Positions 34,950 through 46,128 of a stretch of DNA of 64,000 nt are shown piece by piece; the stretch's first letter is position 1, and every line of letters starts with the position of its first letter. A program made the position numbers and the translations under genes. The notes beneath the pieces are model-generated. The model had not been told where the DNA came from and made no database searches. It was given only the letters and a program-made list of their open reading frames with translations. Source of the stretch: Rhizophagus irregularis (lineage: Eukaryota; Glomeromycota; Glomeromycetes; Glomerales; Glomeraceae); assembly GCF_026210795.1 (NCBI RefSeq), contig NC_089429.1, positions 7,039,001-7,103,000 on the forward strand, read 5' to 3'.

Positions 34950-37410
34950 TCAATGTGTAGGTTTTGTGTTGTGTGGTAATTCAGGGTAATTCCCATGATT
35001 TGAATGCTTGGTACGTCCACTCAAGTTATTTATTTGTGTAAGATCGTGAATAAATTGTTTGATGTATTCTATGAGTAAAGGATCTCGTATTGATCGTTTT
35101 CCTATATATAAGTTATAGAATAGCTAGTTAATTCTGGCGGTATTAAATTGTGGAAGAGGAGCATACAAAGGTGAGTGATAGGGAGACCATTAGGGGAATT
35201 GGTGTCCTTCTTAACATTGAAAAGCGGTGATATATTGACGCGATCAGCGATGTCGTGAGTAAATCCTGTAGCGTTGTCCGTTAATAGTGTTATTAGTGTC
35301 TTGATGTCTTTGTAGTACTGCTTTGATGTTGTTGTAGTGTTGAGGCATAAACCCACGTGAAGGTTTGAATCGTTGGCTAGTTTGCATTCCACACATGGTA
35401 TGGGTCCCGTTGGATAAAGTTTAGGATAATTTTTTTGTAAAATGTCCGCCGTCGGGTAGATAAAGTTTGATTTTTTGGTTTTAGTTCCTTGAATGCGTGA
35501 TAATTTGTCGCCAGTAGGAGAATCTGTAGGAATGTAGTTGAGTCATTCAGTTGTTTAGTATATGTCCAATCCACTTGTCCATCTAATATACAGTATGTTG
35601 TTCCATAGGTTTGAGAGTCGAATTATTAATTAGAGAGTTAAATATATATACATGCTCTTATACTCCATTGTCGGATATTCTGATCGATTACTGTATGTAT
35701 ATATTGTTCCATTGTATGAACCTAGTGAAGTAGCGTTGATTAATTTGAAGTTTACCATGATGTCTTCGAGTAAAGCACCTGCTGATGCTAATTTATCTGC
35801 TCCCTCGTTATATTTGATATTAGAGTGGGCTTTAACTTTTTTCAACGTTATGTAGTATATATGGCTACATTCGAGAAGCCAAAAAATTAAGTCCTAAATT
35901 AAAAAATTTTTGTTGTTTGTTTTTTTTGGGGGAATTAATCACAGGCGATTTTAATCTTTTCTCGTTGGTAAAGATGCAGTTCATTGAATCGGTGAAAATG
36001 GTGCAATTGCTATTAAAAGGAAGTGTAATAATATCTGTCAAGATTCCTATAGCTTCACTTTTCGTTGATGATGGAAAGGAAACAGTTGATCCTTCAAAGC
36101 AAGTTTAGGTGTATTAGGGTGAGTTTGGATCCAACCGTAACCACTTGTACATTGTTGTGTTCCTATTTGTTTGACTGAACCATCCGTGTAAAAATGGAAG
36201 TTAGAGTAGTCATTAAATTTCTGTGCTAGGGTAATTAATTTAATATTGATAGAATCTTTGCAGATAAGAGCGTGATTGATTTATTGAATGGTAAGTTAAA
36301 GGTTGCGTGAGACATCGGTGTGGGATAAGTTAGTGGGTTGAACATGAATAGGGAGTTTACAGTTAGAGAATAACCTTCGCAAGGTATAAGTATTAAGGGC
36401 TGTCGCCGCAGTGTTAAAGAAGGATCGTGTAGTGAGGTGTCAGAAGTGCCGTGGGTATATAATGTTCTAAATTAGTTACAGAATTATGAATCTTGCGATA
36501 ACTTTTTTCCAAAAATCACCGTCTTCAGTTGATTGTTCCAGTGTAATGTCCATTTCCGATTTGGGAGTACTGTCACAATTTTAGGTGCTTTGTGTGTACG
36601 ATTAATTATTGAGATTGAATCTTTAATCGGGTATGATAAACGTCGGTAGTCTAAATTAAGTTGTTGCGTTTTGCTTCTTCCCATGTCAATAAATATTGGC
36701 CATCCGGCGTGGTAATTTGATCCATAAACATAATGTTTTTCTTCTTTAAAGATTTTAGGTCTTCGTTAGATAAATGTTCTAAATAATCGCGTATGGGAGT
36801 ATTTCCATCTATTTTATTAACGCGAGACTTTTTGTTAAATATGAAGGTTTGATAATGGTAGAAGAGTAGTTGTTAATGTTTGTGGATAGTAGGATACCAT
36901 GTCTCACGTTGGAGAATATCTAATTTTTGTAATGCGATAGGACGTAATAAAGGGGTGTTGAATAGTGCTGAAAGTATGTTTAATTGTGATTTAATTTGAA
37001 TATCAAAAAAATTGTTGATGGACGTAAATTGGTGTAAATTATATTATCTGCTGTATTAACAGGAATGTGAAATCTAGCTTTAAAAAATTTTTTGAGAGGA
37101 GCCAATAGAATTTGAATTGTGTATAATTAAGAATATTTGATGTGTTTTCATTGTTGATAGTGTGAGTATACTATATTTTTGGCGTTTATATACAGGTCGA
37201 GTATTCATTCTCCTTTTTTGTTTGAAGATATCTCTGCATTAACAGGTTTGTCGTTGATAATTAATTCTATGGTATGTGAATTTAATTTCTGATTAATTTT
37301 TGTGAAAGTTCGCGATTGGTTGATCTGTTCTTTTGACGACGCAAACCATGTAGTGTCGTTCAAATAACTGTAAAAGATGCATCGTAAGTATGTTCAACAT
37401 CGTCACTCTT
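34950..37410 (-). pseudogene. 5'-truncated non-LTR retrotransposon relic (RT end plus RNase H)
   Basis: Read on the minus strand, the relic starts inside a reverse transcriptase near the catalytic box. YLNDTTWFASSKEQINQ (about 37370-37320) is a degenerate form of the usual F/YxDDT motif, with one Asp replaced by Asn. A connection region follows (NRKWTLHWNNQLKTVIFGKK), then an RNase HI domain. The four acidic positions are all visible: FYTDGSVKQIG (Asp codon 36184-36182), TKSEAIGILTD (Glu at 36056-36054), IFTDSMNC (Asp at 35990-35988) and KYNEGADKLASAG (Asp at 35797-35795). A frameshift separates the first two. The C-terminal part runs through ITHLCMLLFHNLIPPELT and IGKRSIRDPLLIEYIKQFIH to a TGA at 34952-34950. 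Several stops and shifts make it inactive. The 5' truncation is normal for LINE insertions. Confidence 0.75.
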
Positions 37411-39914
37411 GTGTAAGATATTTTTAATTCGTCTAGTCTTACTGATAATGTAACTCATTCATCCGATATCACGTGATTTAAATTGTATATCAGGCGAAAA
37501 TACGATCTTAATATAAAAAAAAGTAAATGTTACAATGTATAAATATATTTCGAATAATCATATATCATTACTTACTGGTAGGTTTTTAAATATTTTGCCT
37601 TTAAGACAAGTTTGTATTTATTATTATGTTATTGTTTGTATTTTTTTGTTATATTCGCCAATACATTTGCCGTTTCCTATCATCAAATGTCAAATAATTT
37701 TACTTAAATAACTTAAATAAAATAGATTGAATCTACTTCTGCAAATCACTGATCGAGTGTGCAGGCAGATAATCATTTACGTGATTTGTAATGAATGAAA
37801 ATAACCTCCGACTTAACCCAAATGTATCGTTTACTATCTAAAAGCACGTGATAAGACTTCAAGTCATCAGTCATCATAAGTATTGCTGTTGAAAATTTTC
37901 GTAATGCTATCTCCTCTATAAAGTTTTTATAAAAAAGAATTAATAATAATAATAATTCAATAATAATAATAAACAAATGAATTTTCTTACCTAAATTAAT
38001 GAGAAAATATTAATTTCTTTTTAAAAAATAAAAATGAAATTTCGAAAATTTTGTTTTCTTATAATTGAATTAATTCAGGCGACATTGTTAATAAAGTCAA
38101 AATCTTGTTGTCTTTAAGCTTTCTAGAATCCATAAATAGACGCTTGTCAATTTTACGCTCGCAAGGTCTAAAAAAATCAAAAAAATTAGCCGTAAATTAT
38201 ATAATGAATAAAAGAATAACTTTCACGAGTAATTATCAAAATGACTTGCCAGATATGTTAATAACCATAACCATAAATTTGAAAATGTTTAAATCACATA
38301 CAAAAAGGATTGGTAACTAGACAATTCAGAAAACTAAATTAAATAATGATAAGAATAAAGTATGACATTTTGAGAATTAAATATCTCAAGAAATAAAATT
38401 GTTCATATTAACTCACCAAAATCAAAGAATAATTTATATAAGCCAAACATGTGAAATATATTGATTAAATCAGGGTTAAGAGCGAATTTTTTATTGAATT
38501 AATTAGTTGATTGCAAATAAGGATGGACGCCATCTATTTTAAACTGATAGAGCTGATAATTTCAAAATCATTATAACGATCCAAGATAAAAAAGGAAAAA
38601 TAGTGAGCGAAAAATAATTACATTGATGAATTTAGAACAAAAATACGGTATTAACCTTTGGATCGCTTCTTTTTATGATTCCAATTATTCTGAATGCACC
38701 GCCACGTGTATTGAATAAATTACATTATGCCGTTTCAATAATGAAAAGGAAATGGAAATCGGTAAGTAAAAAAACATATTACTAATAAATAGATATATAC
38801 CTTGCATTATTCCTTTACTAATAATAACTTTTTGAATAATGGAATGTAGTGAACATCGTATTAAAAGGTAGAATCTGGCGTCTCCACAAAAAGAAGAGGA
38901 AATAAAAGAATATAATTATCATTTAGAAATTCCAATTTCCAAACCAAAAAGAAGAATAAAATATCATAAGGCGAGTAGAAGGATAGTGAGATCCTAAACA
39001 GACTGGTTCCGAGTTGGTTCTAGAATCGATAGTATATTCTGAGCTTGGGAACATTAAAGACTATTCTAACGACTTATTGAACCAAAAATTAATGTGGTTA
39101 CAGACCGACCGTTACTTTTAATAACGAACGAATCAAGAATATTATTTGATTTACCGTTTTATCTTAGGAGCACGAGATATATTCGAAAGGGAACTGGAAG
39201 AATTTTCTTCATCCTCGATAAAAGTTGCTGTTAATTGTTCATTTCTCCTAAAAGAAATTATAAAAAAAGGATTTAAAAGTATATTAGGAACTGGTGATAA
39301 GCTAGTATCGTGATGACACAATTATAGATTAATAAATATTAATAGCAATAAAGTATAAAAGGATAAAGGAATAAAATAAGACGAATAGGGTTTCACTCAC
39401 CTTGTTACTATAGGCGGAATGATGATGTTTATTAACAGATATCAAATTTTGTAATACTATTTCGCATTCAGTGAAAATTATAAGATATCAATATCGTTAA
39501 ACTAAAAAAAAGAATAAAAGGAGTATAATTATAAAATTTCAAATAATACCTCAATGAATTATTAAAGTTTTAATACCCACTTTTAGTCTTGAAGTTCATA
39601 TTTTCAAAAAAAGACAATAACGAATATTGTTCAAGGAATTCTGTCTTTGCGTATGTTTCGATACGGATTAAACAAAACTGATTAAACAATTGTTGTGTTC
39701 TTTCATATATTCTCTGATATTATTGTCCTATATATGAGAAAAAAAGTCATCTTCAACGGGAGAGTAATCGTTTCTTTAATAAAACAAACAATAATTAATA
39801 CTAAAACACATATTTCTTACTTTTCTTATTTTTTTTACAAAAAAAAAAAGATAATACCAGTTTAAAAATTTTCCAACGAATTATATTTTTTTTCCATATA
39901 GTTATGCAATCTTT
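37411..39914. other. AT-rich intergenic stretch
   Basis: Short frames at 37773-37976 (minus) and 38105-38320 (plus) have no domain or context to support them. Nothing else was recognised. Confidence 0.35.
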
Positions 39915-40130
39915 CAAGTTTTTATGAATAATTCATAAGCAACGATAAGAATATTATACGAACTATTGTCGGAACATTTACTTTTTTTCGTTTGACGCTT
40001 ATAAAATTTAAAGAAAAAAGTTCAAGTTTTTATGAATAATTAATAAGCAACGATAAGAATATTATCTGAGCTATGTCAGAACATTTTCTTTTTTTTCGTT
40101 TGACACTTATAAAAGTTAAGGAAAAAGTTA
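39915..40130 (+). repeat. tandem duplication, two ~108-bp copies
   Basis: The segment beginning CAAGTTTTTATGAATAATTC at 39915 is repeated at 40023 with about ten differences. Both copies carry AGCAACGATAAGAATATTAT and CGTTTGAC. A simple direct duplication. Confidence 0.85.
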
Positions 40131-43100
40131 AGATTTATTGAAAAAAAAAATATTATATGAACTTTCTAAATATAATAGTTTTATCGAAAAAAAAGATAAA
40201 AATTCTTTTCCGTAATAGAAATTCTATGAAAAGATTAAGATTAAAAAATTTAATAGCATATCAATTAATAAATTAGGTTAATATGTTAAACCTACTAGTT
40301 GGATTTTATATAAAATAATATTAATAACTCTTAATGTTTTGGTAATATAATTATTAATCACTTTCTTCGTGTTGCCTAAATATAGAAAACAATAATGAAA
40401 ATTAATTTAACAAAATAGGAATTGTGTTAAGTTTCTACTAGTTGAGCTAATTTTATTAACTTTAATCAAAATCCGTAAATCTAAGATGGCGCAATTACGG
40501 TAGATCGCATCAAATTCTTTGACAAAGAAATGTCACACAGCATAGATTTTTAAAATGGATTGACAAAAATAGTTTCATATAACACAAACATTTGTAAACA
40601 AACCACCCTTATAGTATGAGGTAATAATAATTTAAGTCCATTGTTCTTTAATGTTTTAAAACAAAAAGAAATTTACGCAGCATAAAAATAAAAAAAAACA
40701 ATAGAATTTTTTTATTTTTATCTTTCTATTCTTGTTATAATTAAATTAAATTTATTATGTTTATTGTTGTTTATTGTGGTTCTCTGGCGAGAATTTCCAT
40801 TCATTCCAATTTCATTCATTAATTAATTGACAGCATTTTTCATCTTAAAAATAACAATATTTAATTAACAATATTGAAAAAAATTTCGATTTGAAATTTT
40901 TGTGATTTTAAAATCATATATAATTGTGATAAATTCACGATTAGTTAAATATAAATCAAACGTTCGAAATGATTGAAATAAATTTTAGCGAATTTAACGG
41001 GTTTTTTTCTTCTCTTTCATATGAGATTATAAGTTGCATGATCTCTTTAAGAAAGGTAAATGAGCTGTGCATCTGAATCAATTTCGTAATGGCGATAATG
41101 GCAATGATCGATGTCAACCATTTTCGCGTCAATAAAGGAGAAGAATACAAAAAAAAAAAAAATTTATTAGGAAATTTCCATCTAATAATGGCATGATTAA
41201 CATAAGCGCGTTAATTTTTCCAAGATTTATGCTCAAAAAATATATAGTAATAAGAGCATACGTAATATAATAAATAAAGATTACGCATCATACTGTATAC
41301 AGTATATGCATTATTTTATCTCGTTGATATATCGTTGTAACACCAAATCGATAACATGAATGAATGTTTTAGATTTTGAGATTACAAAATTTCAACTTTG
41401 GTGTAAAAAGTTTTGAAAATAGGGACCACTTTCAAAACGCCAAAGAAAACCTGCTTAACTTTTTTATAAATGACTTTCTCATCCCGATAAATATTTATTG
41501 GTGTTGTGTATCACTATTTTTGCATAATTTAAATATGTGAACTCTATAAAGCTTTGTGTTTTCGTTGTTTAATTGCATAGAATTTGGTTAAAAAGAGTAT
41601 TAATTTGGATAACAGAATTCACAAAATTTGCAGCCATACTTTGAAACACCCTCAACTTAAAATTTTAATTAATCAAATTTAGTTAAGTAAATATAAGCTA
41701 ATCATTATATAATAAGATTATACGATAACGAATGAGATAATAACTAATATAAAACGATGAAAAAAAAAAATGAACAAATATGTTTCCGGTCCTAAAGACT
41801 GTGATTCAAGCGACAGCTGTTCGTGATATCGATAGATTTGATGTATTATAAATGGATGATATATAATTTAAGACATAACAATTAATTTCGCGTAAATTTT
41901 AATGTCTGATATTGCCTAGTATTGATAATTTCAAATAACTTGTTTCCAACAAGAAATCATATGAAATTATGAATCATATGATATATGATAAAGTGCCACA
42001 GATTAACCGGCTGTTTTTACATACAGTAGTACATTATAAATATATAAAGTTGGCCTACGTTCAGTTCGTGGTACCATTGACAACAAAAATTTATATTACA
42101 CGAATCAGGTTTTATTTATTTCAACTAAAATAAAATTTCCTAGGAATTTGTATAATTCCAATAATCTAATGTTTTGTTCCATCTGTTTATTGATCATCCA
42201 CATATTTTGGTTTGAAAGAGTAATATAATTATAACTGTATTGTAATCAATATATTAGTTTCTTAGTTTCATAATAAATGTATTGTGATTTTTAAAGTGCG
42301 CACAAGATATTAAATGGACTCTTTATCTTTGTCTTTAAGTTTAAAACGAAAAGAAGAGACAATATTTTAATATTTAAGAATTATATTTAATCAATAATAT
42401 ACTTTAATCATTTTATTGCTTAAAATGGACTGAAATTTGCTGTTATTCTTGTTTATTTGTACCATATGACTTTTTTTTTTAAAAAAAAAAGCCATAAAAT
42501 CATTGATTGTCAATCGTTAATATAAAATAGTACCAGCTTTTAACAACAATTTTACTTAAAAGAGAACAATTAATGAAATGAGTAAAAATATTTACATCAC
42601 AATCAATAAATCATGGGCACTTTTATTTATTTTTTTTTAAAAAAAAAAAGAAAAAGAAACAAAGAAATTGCTTGGTTTATTTACCACAAGCATTTCTGGT
42701 GTTACAACGTGTTACAATTTTGGCTTATCGTGATATCGTCGTGCAGAATAAATAAATATCTAATAAACTGTATATATGAATAAATGATATGTACAGAATA
42801 AAATAAATGTAATTTATAAGTATTTACTGTATTTATTCTCCCAAGTACATTTGATGACGATCAAGACATTTATTTACGATCAATTTGGTTATATCAGATA
42901 AGTTTGTATTTTTCTGAATGATAAATAATTCAATAATTGGTCCTTCTTTTTTTTTTTAAATAATAATATTGTTAAAATATCTAAAAGGATACATGCACTG
43001 TAGAATGTAAATATCGGCTATCCTATTTTATTTTTTAATGATTAGCATTTTATCCATTTTATCACAATAAAGAACGGTATGATAATTTGGACATAAACAA

Positions 43101-43599
43101 TAATTCGGATTTAGGGGCATATCGGATCTAAATCTCTACATCTGCAAACATAATATATAGGAAAGAATTCATTTTATGTTCTATTCAATTGATCAACTGA
43201 TTCGTTGTGCATGATAGATGATGTAGTTATAAACAAGTTATTGATAACCCTTTTATGTTGAATTATTTCAAACAACGGATCATTCCGGAAAATTATATCA
43301 AAATATGAAGCAAACAATTCTAAATTTCGAATATACAGATGATAACATTTAAATTGAACTACATATTTTCTTACAGTTTTAATATACAATCTAGATCTCA
43401 TACAAAGTAAGTTCCAAAATATGACTTTTATCCATCATTCACAAAAAATTTTCACATACACAAGCTTTTTAACTTCTATACCTGATTTGAGTTCTATCAT
43501 GCGCAACCATCTGTGTATTTTATAGTATTACAAATATTGTATGATTGTTTGATTGATATCTGCGAAAGAATTTGTAACTTTATCGGATTATGATATCAG
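40131..43599. other. AT-rich intergenic stretch
   Basis: No supported gene, RNA or element in 3.4 kb. Frames at 41150-40956 and 43401-43174 (minus) have no recognisable features. Two short hairpins of T-run/A-run type lie at 42471-42490 and 42628-42648. Confidence 0.35.
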
Positions 43600-43608
43600 T
43601 ATAAATAG
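43600..43608 (+). promoter_or_regulatory. TATA box of the Myb/SANT-like gene
   Basis: TATAAATAG, a near-consensus TATA box, lies 179 bp upstream of the ATG at 43779 in otherwise less ordered AT-rich DNA. Confidence 0.55.
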
Positions 43609-43778
43609 AACGAGAATAAAATGTTTATATTTTCAAAATATTTAAGTTAATTTTTTAACATGCCACAAATTAACTTTAACAAAGATGTATGTTAATAAAG
43701 TAATTTGTATTAAAAAACTCAGATATTAATTTCTTTTTATAATCAATTTTTAAGGTTGATAATATTATTATAAATTAT

Positions 43779-44298
43779 ATGACGAAGTTGAAAGGAAGTA
43801 ATAGAAAAAGCTGTCCGTTTGCAATGTTAAGTAGAAAGATTCCTTACAGTCCCAATCAAATACTTCAGCAGTAAGTTTAATAAACGATTTTTTATTTTAT
43901 TTTTTTTTAAAAAATAATAATAATAATAATAATAATTTTAATTTAACTACAAAATTTAGTTGGTGTGATAAATTAGACCCTAAGCGTAAGTATATTATGA
44001 TATTTTTTAATTCTTTTGATAAAAATATCATTGAAATAACTTTTTATCTGCTTTAGTTTGTAAAACTTCTTTCAATTATAACGAGAAAAATTATATAATT
44101 AATTGGGTTATGAAGTTTCTCGCTGAAAATGATAAAAACATCTCATGGAAGAAATTACAGTCGGAAATGGTAAACGAATTCGGTATACTACGTTCCAAAA
44201 GAGACATGAAAAATTTTTGGTATGCCAGAAAGAGGCGACAAGACAGGCAAAAAGAAAATGTACTTGACCTCCAGCTTCTTGAGGACAGATATTTTTAA
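43779..44298 (+). CDS. small Myb/SANT-like DNA-binding protein, 119 aa, three exons
   Basis: Exons are 43779-43870, 43960-43985 (a 26-bp microexon) and 44057-44298. Introns are 89 and 71 bp, both starting GTAAGT and ending TTTAG, and the frame is kept throughout. The N-terminus is basic and short (MTKLKGSNRKSCPFAMLSRK, then IPYSPNQILQHWCDKLDPKL). The C-terminal exon has a tryptophan-spaced helical pattern: NEKNYIINWVMKFLAEN, ISWKKLQSEMVNEFG, DMKNFWYARKRRQDRQK. This is typical of a single Myb/SANT-like domain with a basic recognition helix, so nuclear DNA binding is likely. A TATA box lies at 43600. Only the third exon is visible as a simple ORF. Function as a transcription factor, or a transposon-derived Myb protein, cannot be separated here. 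Confidence 0.7.
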
Positions 44299-44776
44299 CT
44301 AGTAGCAAATGTAAAAAATTTTTATTAAATAAAATATAAATATTATGAAAATTTATATATTAAATGACATATAAAATATCCATATAATATATATTTAACT
44401 GTAAATTACATATTTAACTAATTGCAATTTTATATGAAATATTTATATAAAACTTATTTAACTATAAATTATTCATAAATTTATATTTAAATAATTATAT
44501 ATATATGCTAATTTTATAATTTTATACAGAATAATATTTATAATATTTCTACGATTATATAAAAAATAAATAAATTATTCATGTATTACAGATTTATAAA
44601 TATTTATATAATAAATTTACATTGGATATATATAGTATTATAGATATAAAGTACAATTCCTGATGACTGATGAATGGAACCGAGCAATAATTATTTATAT
44701 ATCGCATTACAATATAACGTGAATGATGTCACATGGTGAAAATTACATATAACTTAAAATAGTTACTTTTCTACAA
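44299..44776. other. very AT-rich 3' flank
   Basis: It consists of TATATTTA-type low-complexity sequence (for example 44330-44640). It probably contains the poly(A) region of the Myb-like gene (AATAAA word at 44327). Confidence 0.4.
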
Positions 44777-45277
44777 GGCCACGCAAACTAATATTTTCGG
44801 TTCACGTAACATTAAAATTTAAAATTGACCCGGGGACCCGGGTTTTATTTTTTATTAATAAAAAATTTTTATTGTAAGTCACGTGACTTACTAGTTTATA
44901 ATTAGATGAATTTCGTTACTATAAATGCCTATCATACATTGTTCACGTGGATTTTAAAAATAAATAAAAAATGCCTATCATACATTCATACATGTACGAA
45001 TAAGTTACAACTCTGTAACTTTAAAAGATTGGGAAGGTTTACCAGTTGAAAAAGAGACAAAAATGAAGGATTTTTCTAATGATATATCAATTTCATGTTT
45101 GTCATCTAATTTCTGGGAAGCAGATTTTAAAGTACTATTCATAATAATTAAGATTTAACCAATAAAATCACTTGAAATCACGTGAAAAAAAATTTTACAT
45201 ATAAAAATTTTTTGGTCAAATTTTGAAAAAGTGACCCGGCCGGGTGAAGTGAACCGAAAATATTAGTTTGCGTGGCC
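44777..45277. mobile_element. 501-bp MITE with perfect 28-bp terminal inverted repeats
   Basis: The left end GGCCACGCAAACTAATATTT continues TCGGTTCAC and is matched perfectly, in inverted orientation, by the right end (GTGAACCGAAAATATTAG then TTTGCGTGGCC). CAA flanks both ends (44774-44776, 45278-45280). A 3-bp duplication and GG-initial ends suggest PIF/Harbinger, although that family prefers TTA/TAA. The interior contains CCCGGG and CCCGGCCGGG words and an internal duplication of ATGCCTATCATACATT. No ORF. Confidence 0.75.
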
Positions 45278-45794
45278 CAAGTACTAGTAGCATTTAAAAT
45301 TCATTTAATTTATGAAATTTTTGAAATTTTTATAAATAGTGTGTCATTATATATAAAATTTGTTACAATGTGAGTCATCTTGTATATGCTGTTTATACAC
45401 TTTACTTCGTTAAACGGTATACGGTATAGTAGTACCACAATGAAAATCCGTAATACTAAATAATTCGTTATATCGAAATTCATTATAACGCGAGCCGATT
45501 GTATTTTTCGATTCAAAAATTTGTTAAATTTTTTTTTTCTTAGTTGCAAGTAAATTTTAGTTACATATAAATAAAATATTTATTATAAAACATAAATCAG
45601 ACATGTTTCTACTAATGTGGCTGTTCTTGTAAACTGAATATATTGTATAGTACATATATATTAAGGAAATAAGTGAAATTATCAATGCTACTTATAAGTT
45701 TTGCGGCAAATAATAAAAAAAAAATAATTAACTGGTAGGGTCACAATTATGGTCAGATTACATGGAAATATATTAATATATATCGGTAACGACT
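45278..45794. other. intergenic, pogo-like remnant
   Basis: At about 45412-45500 the words GTTAAACGGTATACGG and TTCGTTATATCGAAATTC recall the pogo-like ends seen elsewhere. No complete element or gene was seen. Confidence 0.35.
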
Positions 45795-46128
45795 AGTGCT
45801 CTGCACGAGCCGTGCCAGCTCGTGCCAGCTCGCGAGCCAGGTATATTGAGCCGAGCTTCAATGCAGCTCGTTAGAGCTGGCTCACGAGCTACTATGAGCC
45901 AGCTCGCAAGCTCTGAAACTAAGCAAAAATGATACTTGCGCATGTGATTATCAGCTAACCATTTCGCAAATTCTCTAAAAAATCATCCGGTTCGAGCAGG
46001 TAGGCTCGAGCAAAGTTACTTTAAGGCTCGACTCAGCTCGGCTTGGAGTTGGCTTGATACGAGCCAAGCTCGGCCATTATAATCGAGCTAAGTCGAATTT
46101 TGGCTCGGCTCATGCGGAGCTTTACAGT
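45795..46128. mobile_element. GAGC-rich MITE (~335 bp)
   Basis: The ends AGTGCTCTGCACGAGCC and the complement of AAAGCTCCGCATGAGCC are inverted. The body is saturated with GAGCC/GGCTC and AGCTC words, much richer in GC than its surroundings. It abuts the outer end of the large left arm at about 46128. The end sequence resembles hAT-type elements. No unambiguous 8-bp duplication was found. Confidence 0.55.

Noticed and set aside
35652-36108. Plus-strand frames of 67 and 63 codons
   Set aside because: Antisense to the RNase H part of the LINE relic, which is recognisable on the minus strand.
44108-44308. 66-codon minus-strand frame
   Set aside because: Antisense to the third exon of the Myb-like gene.
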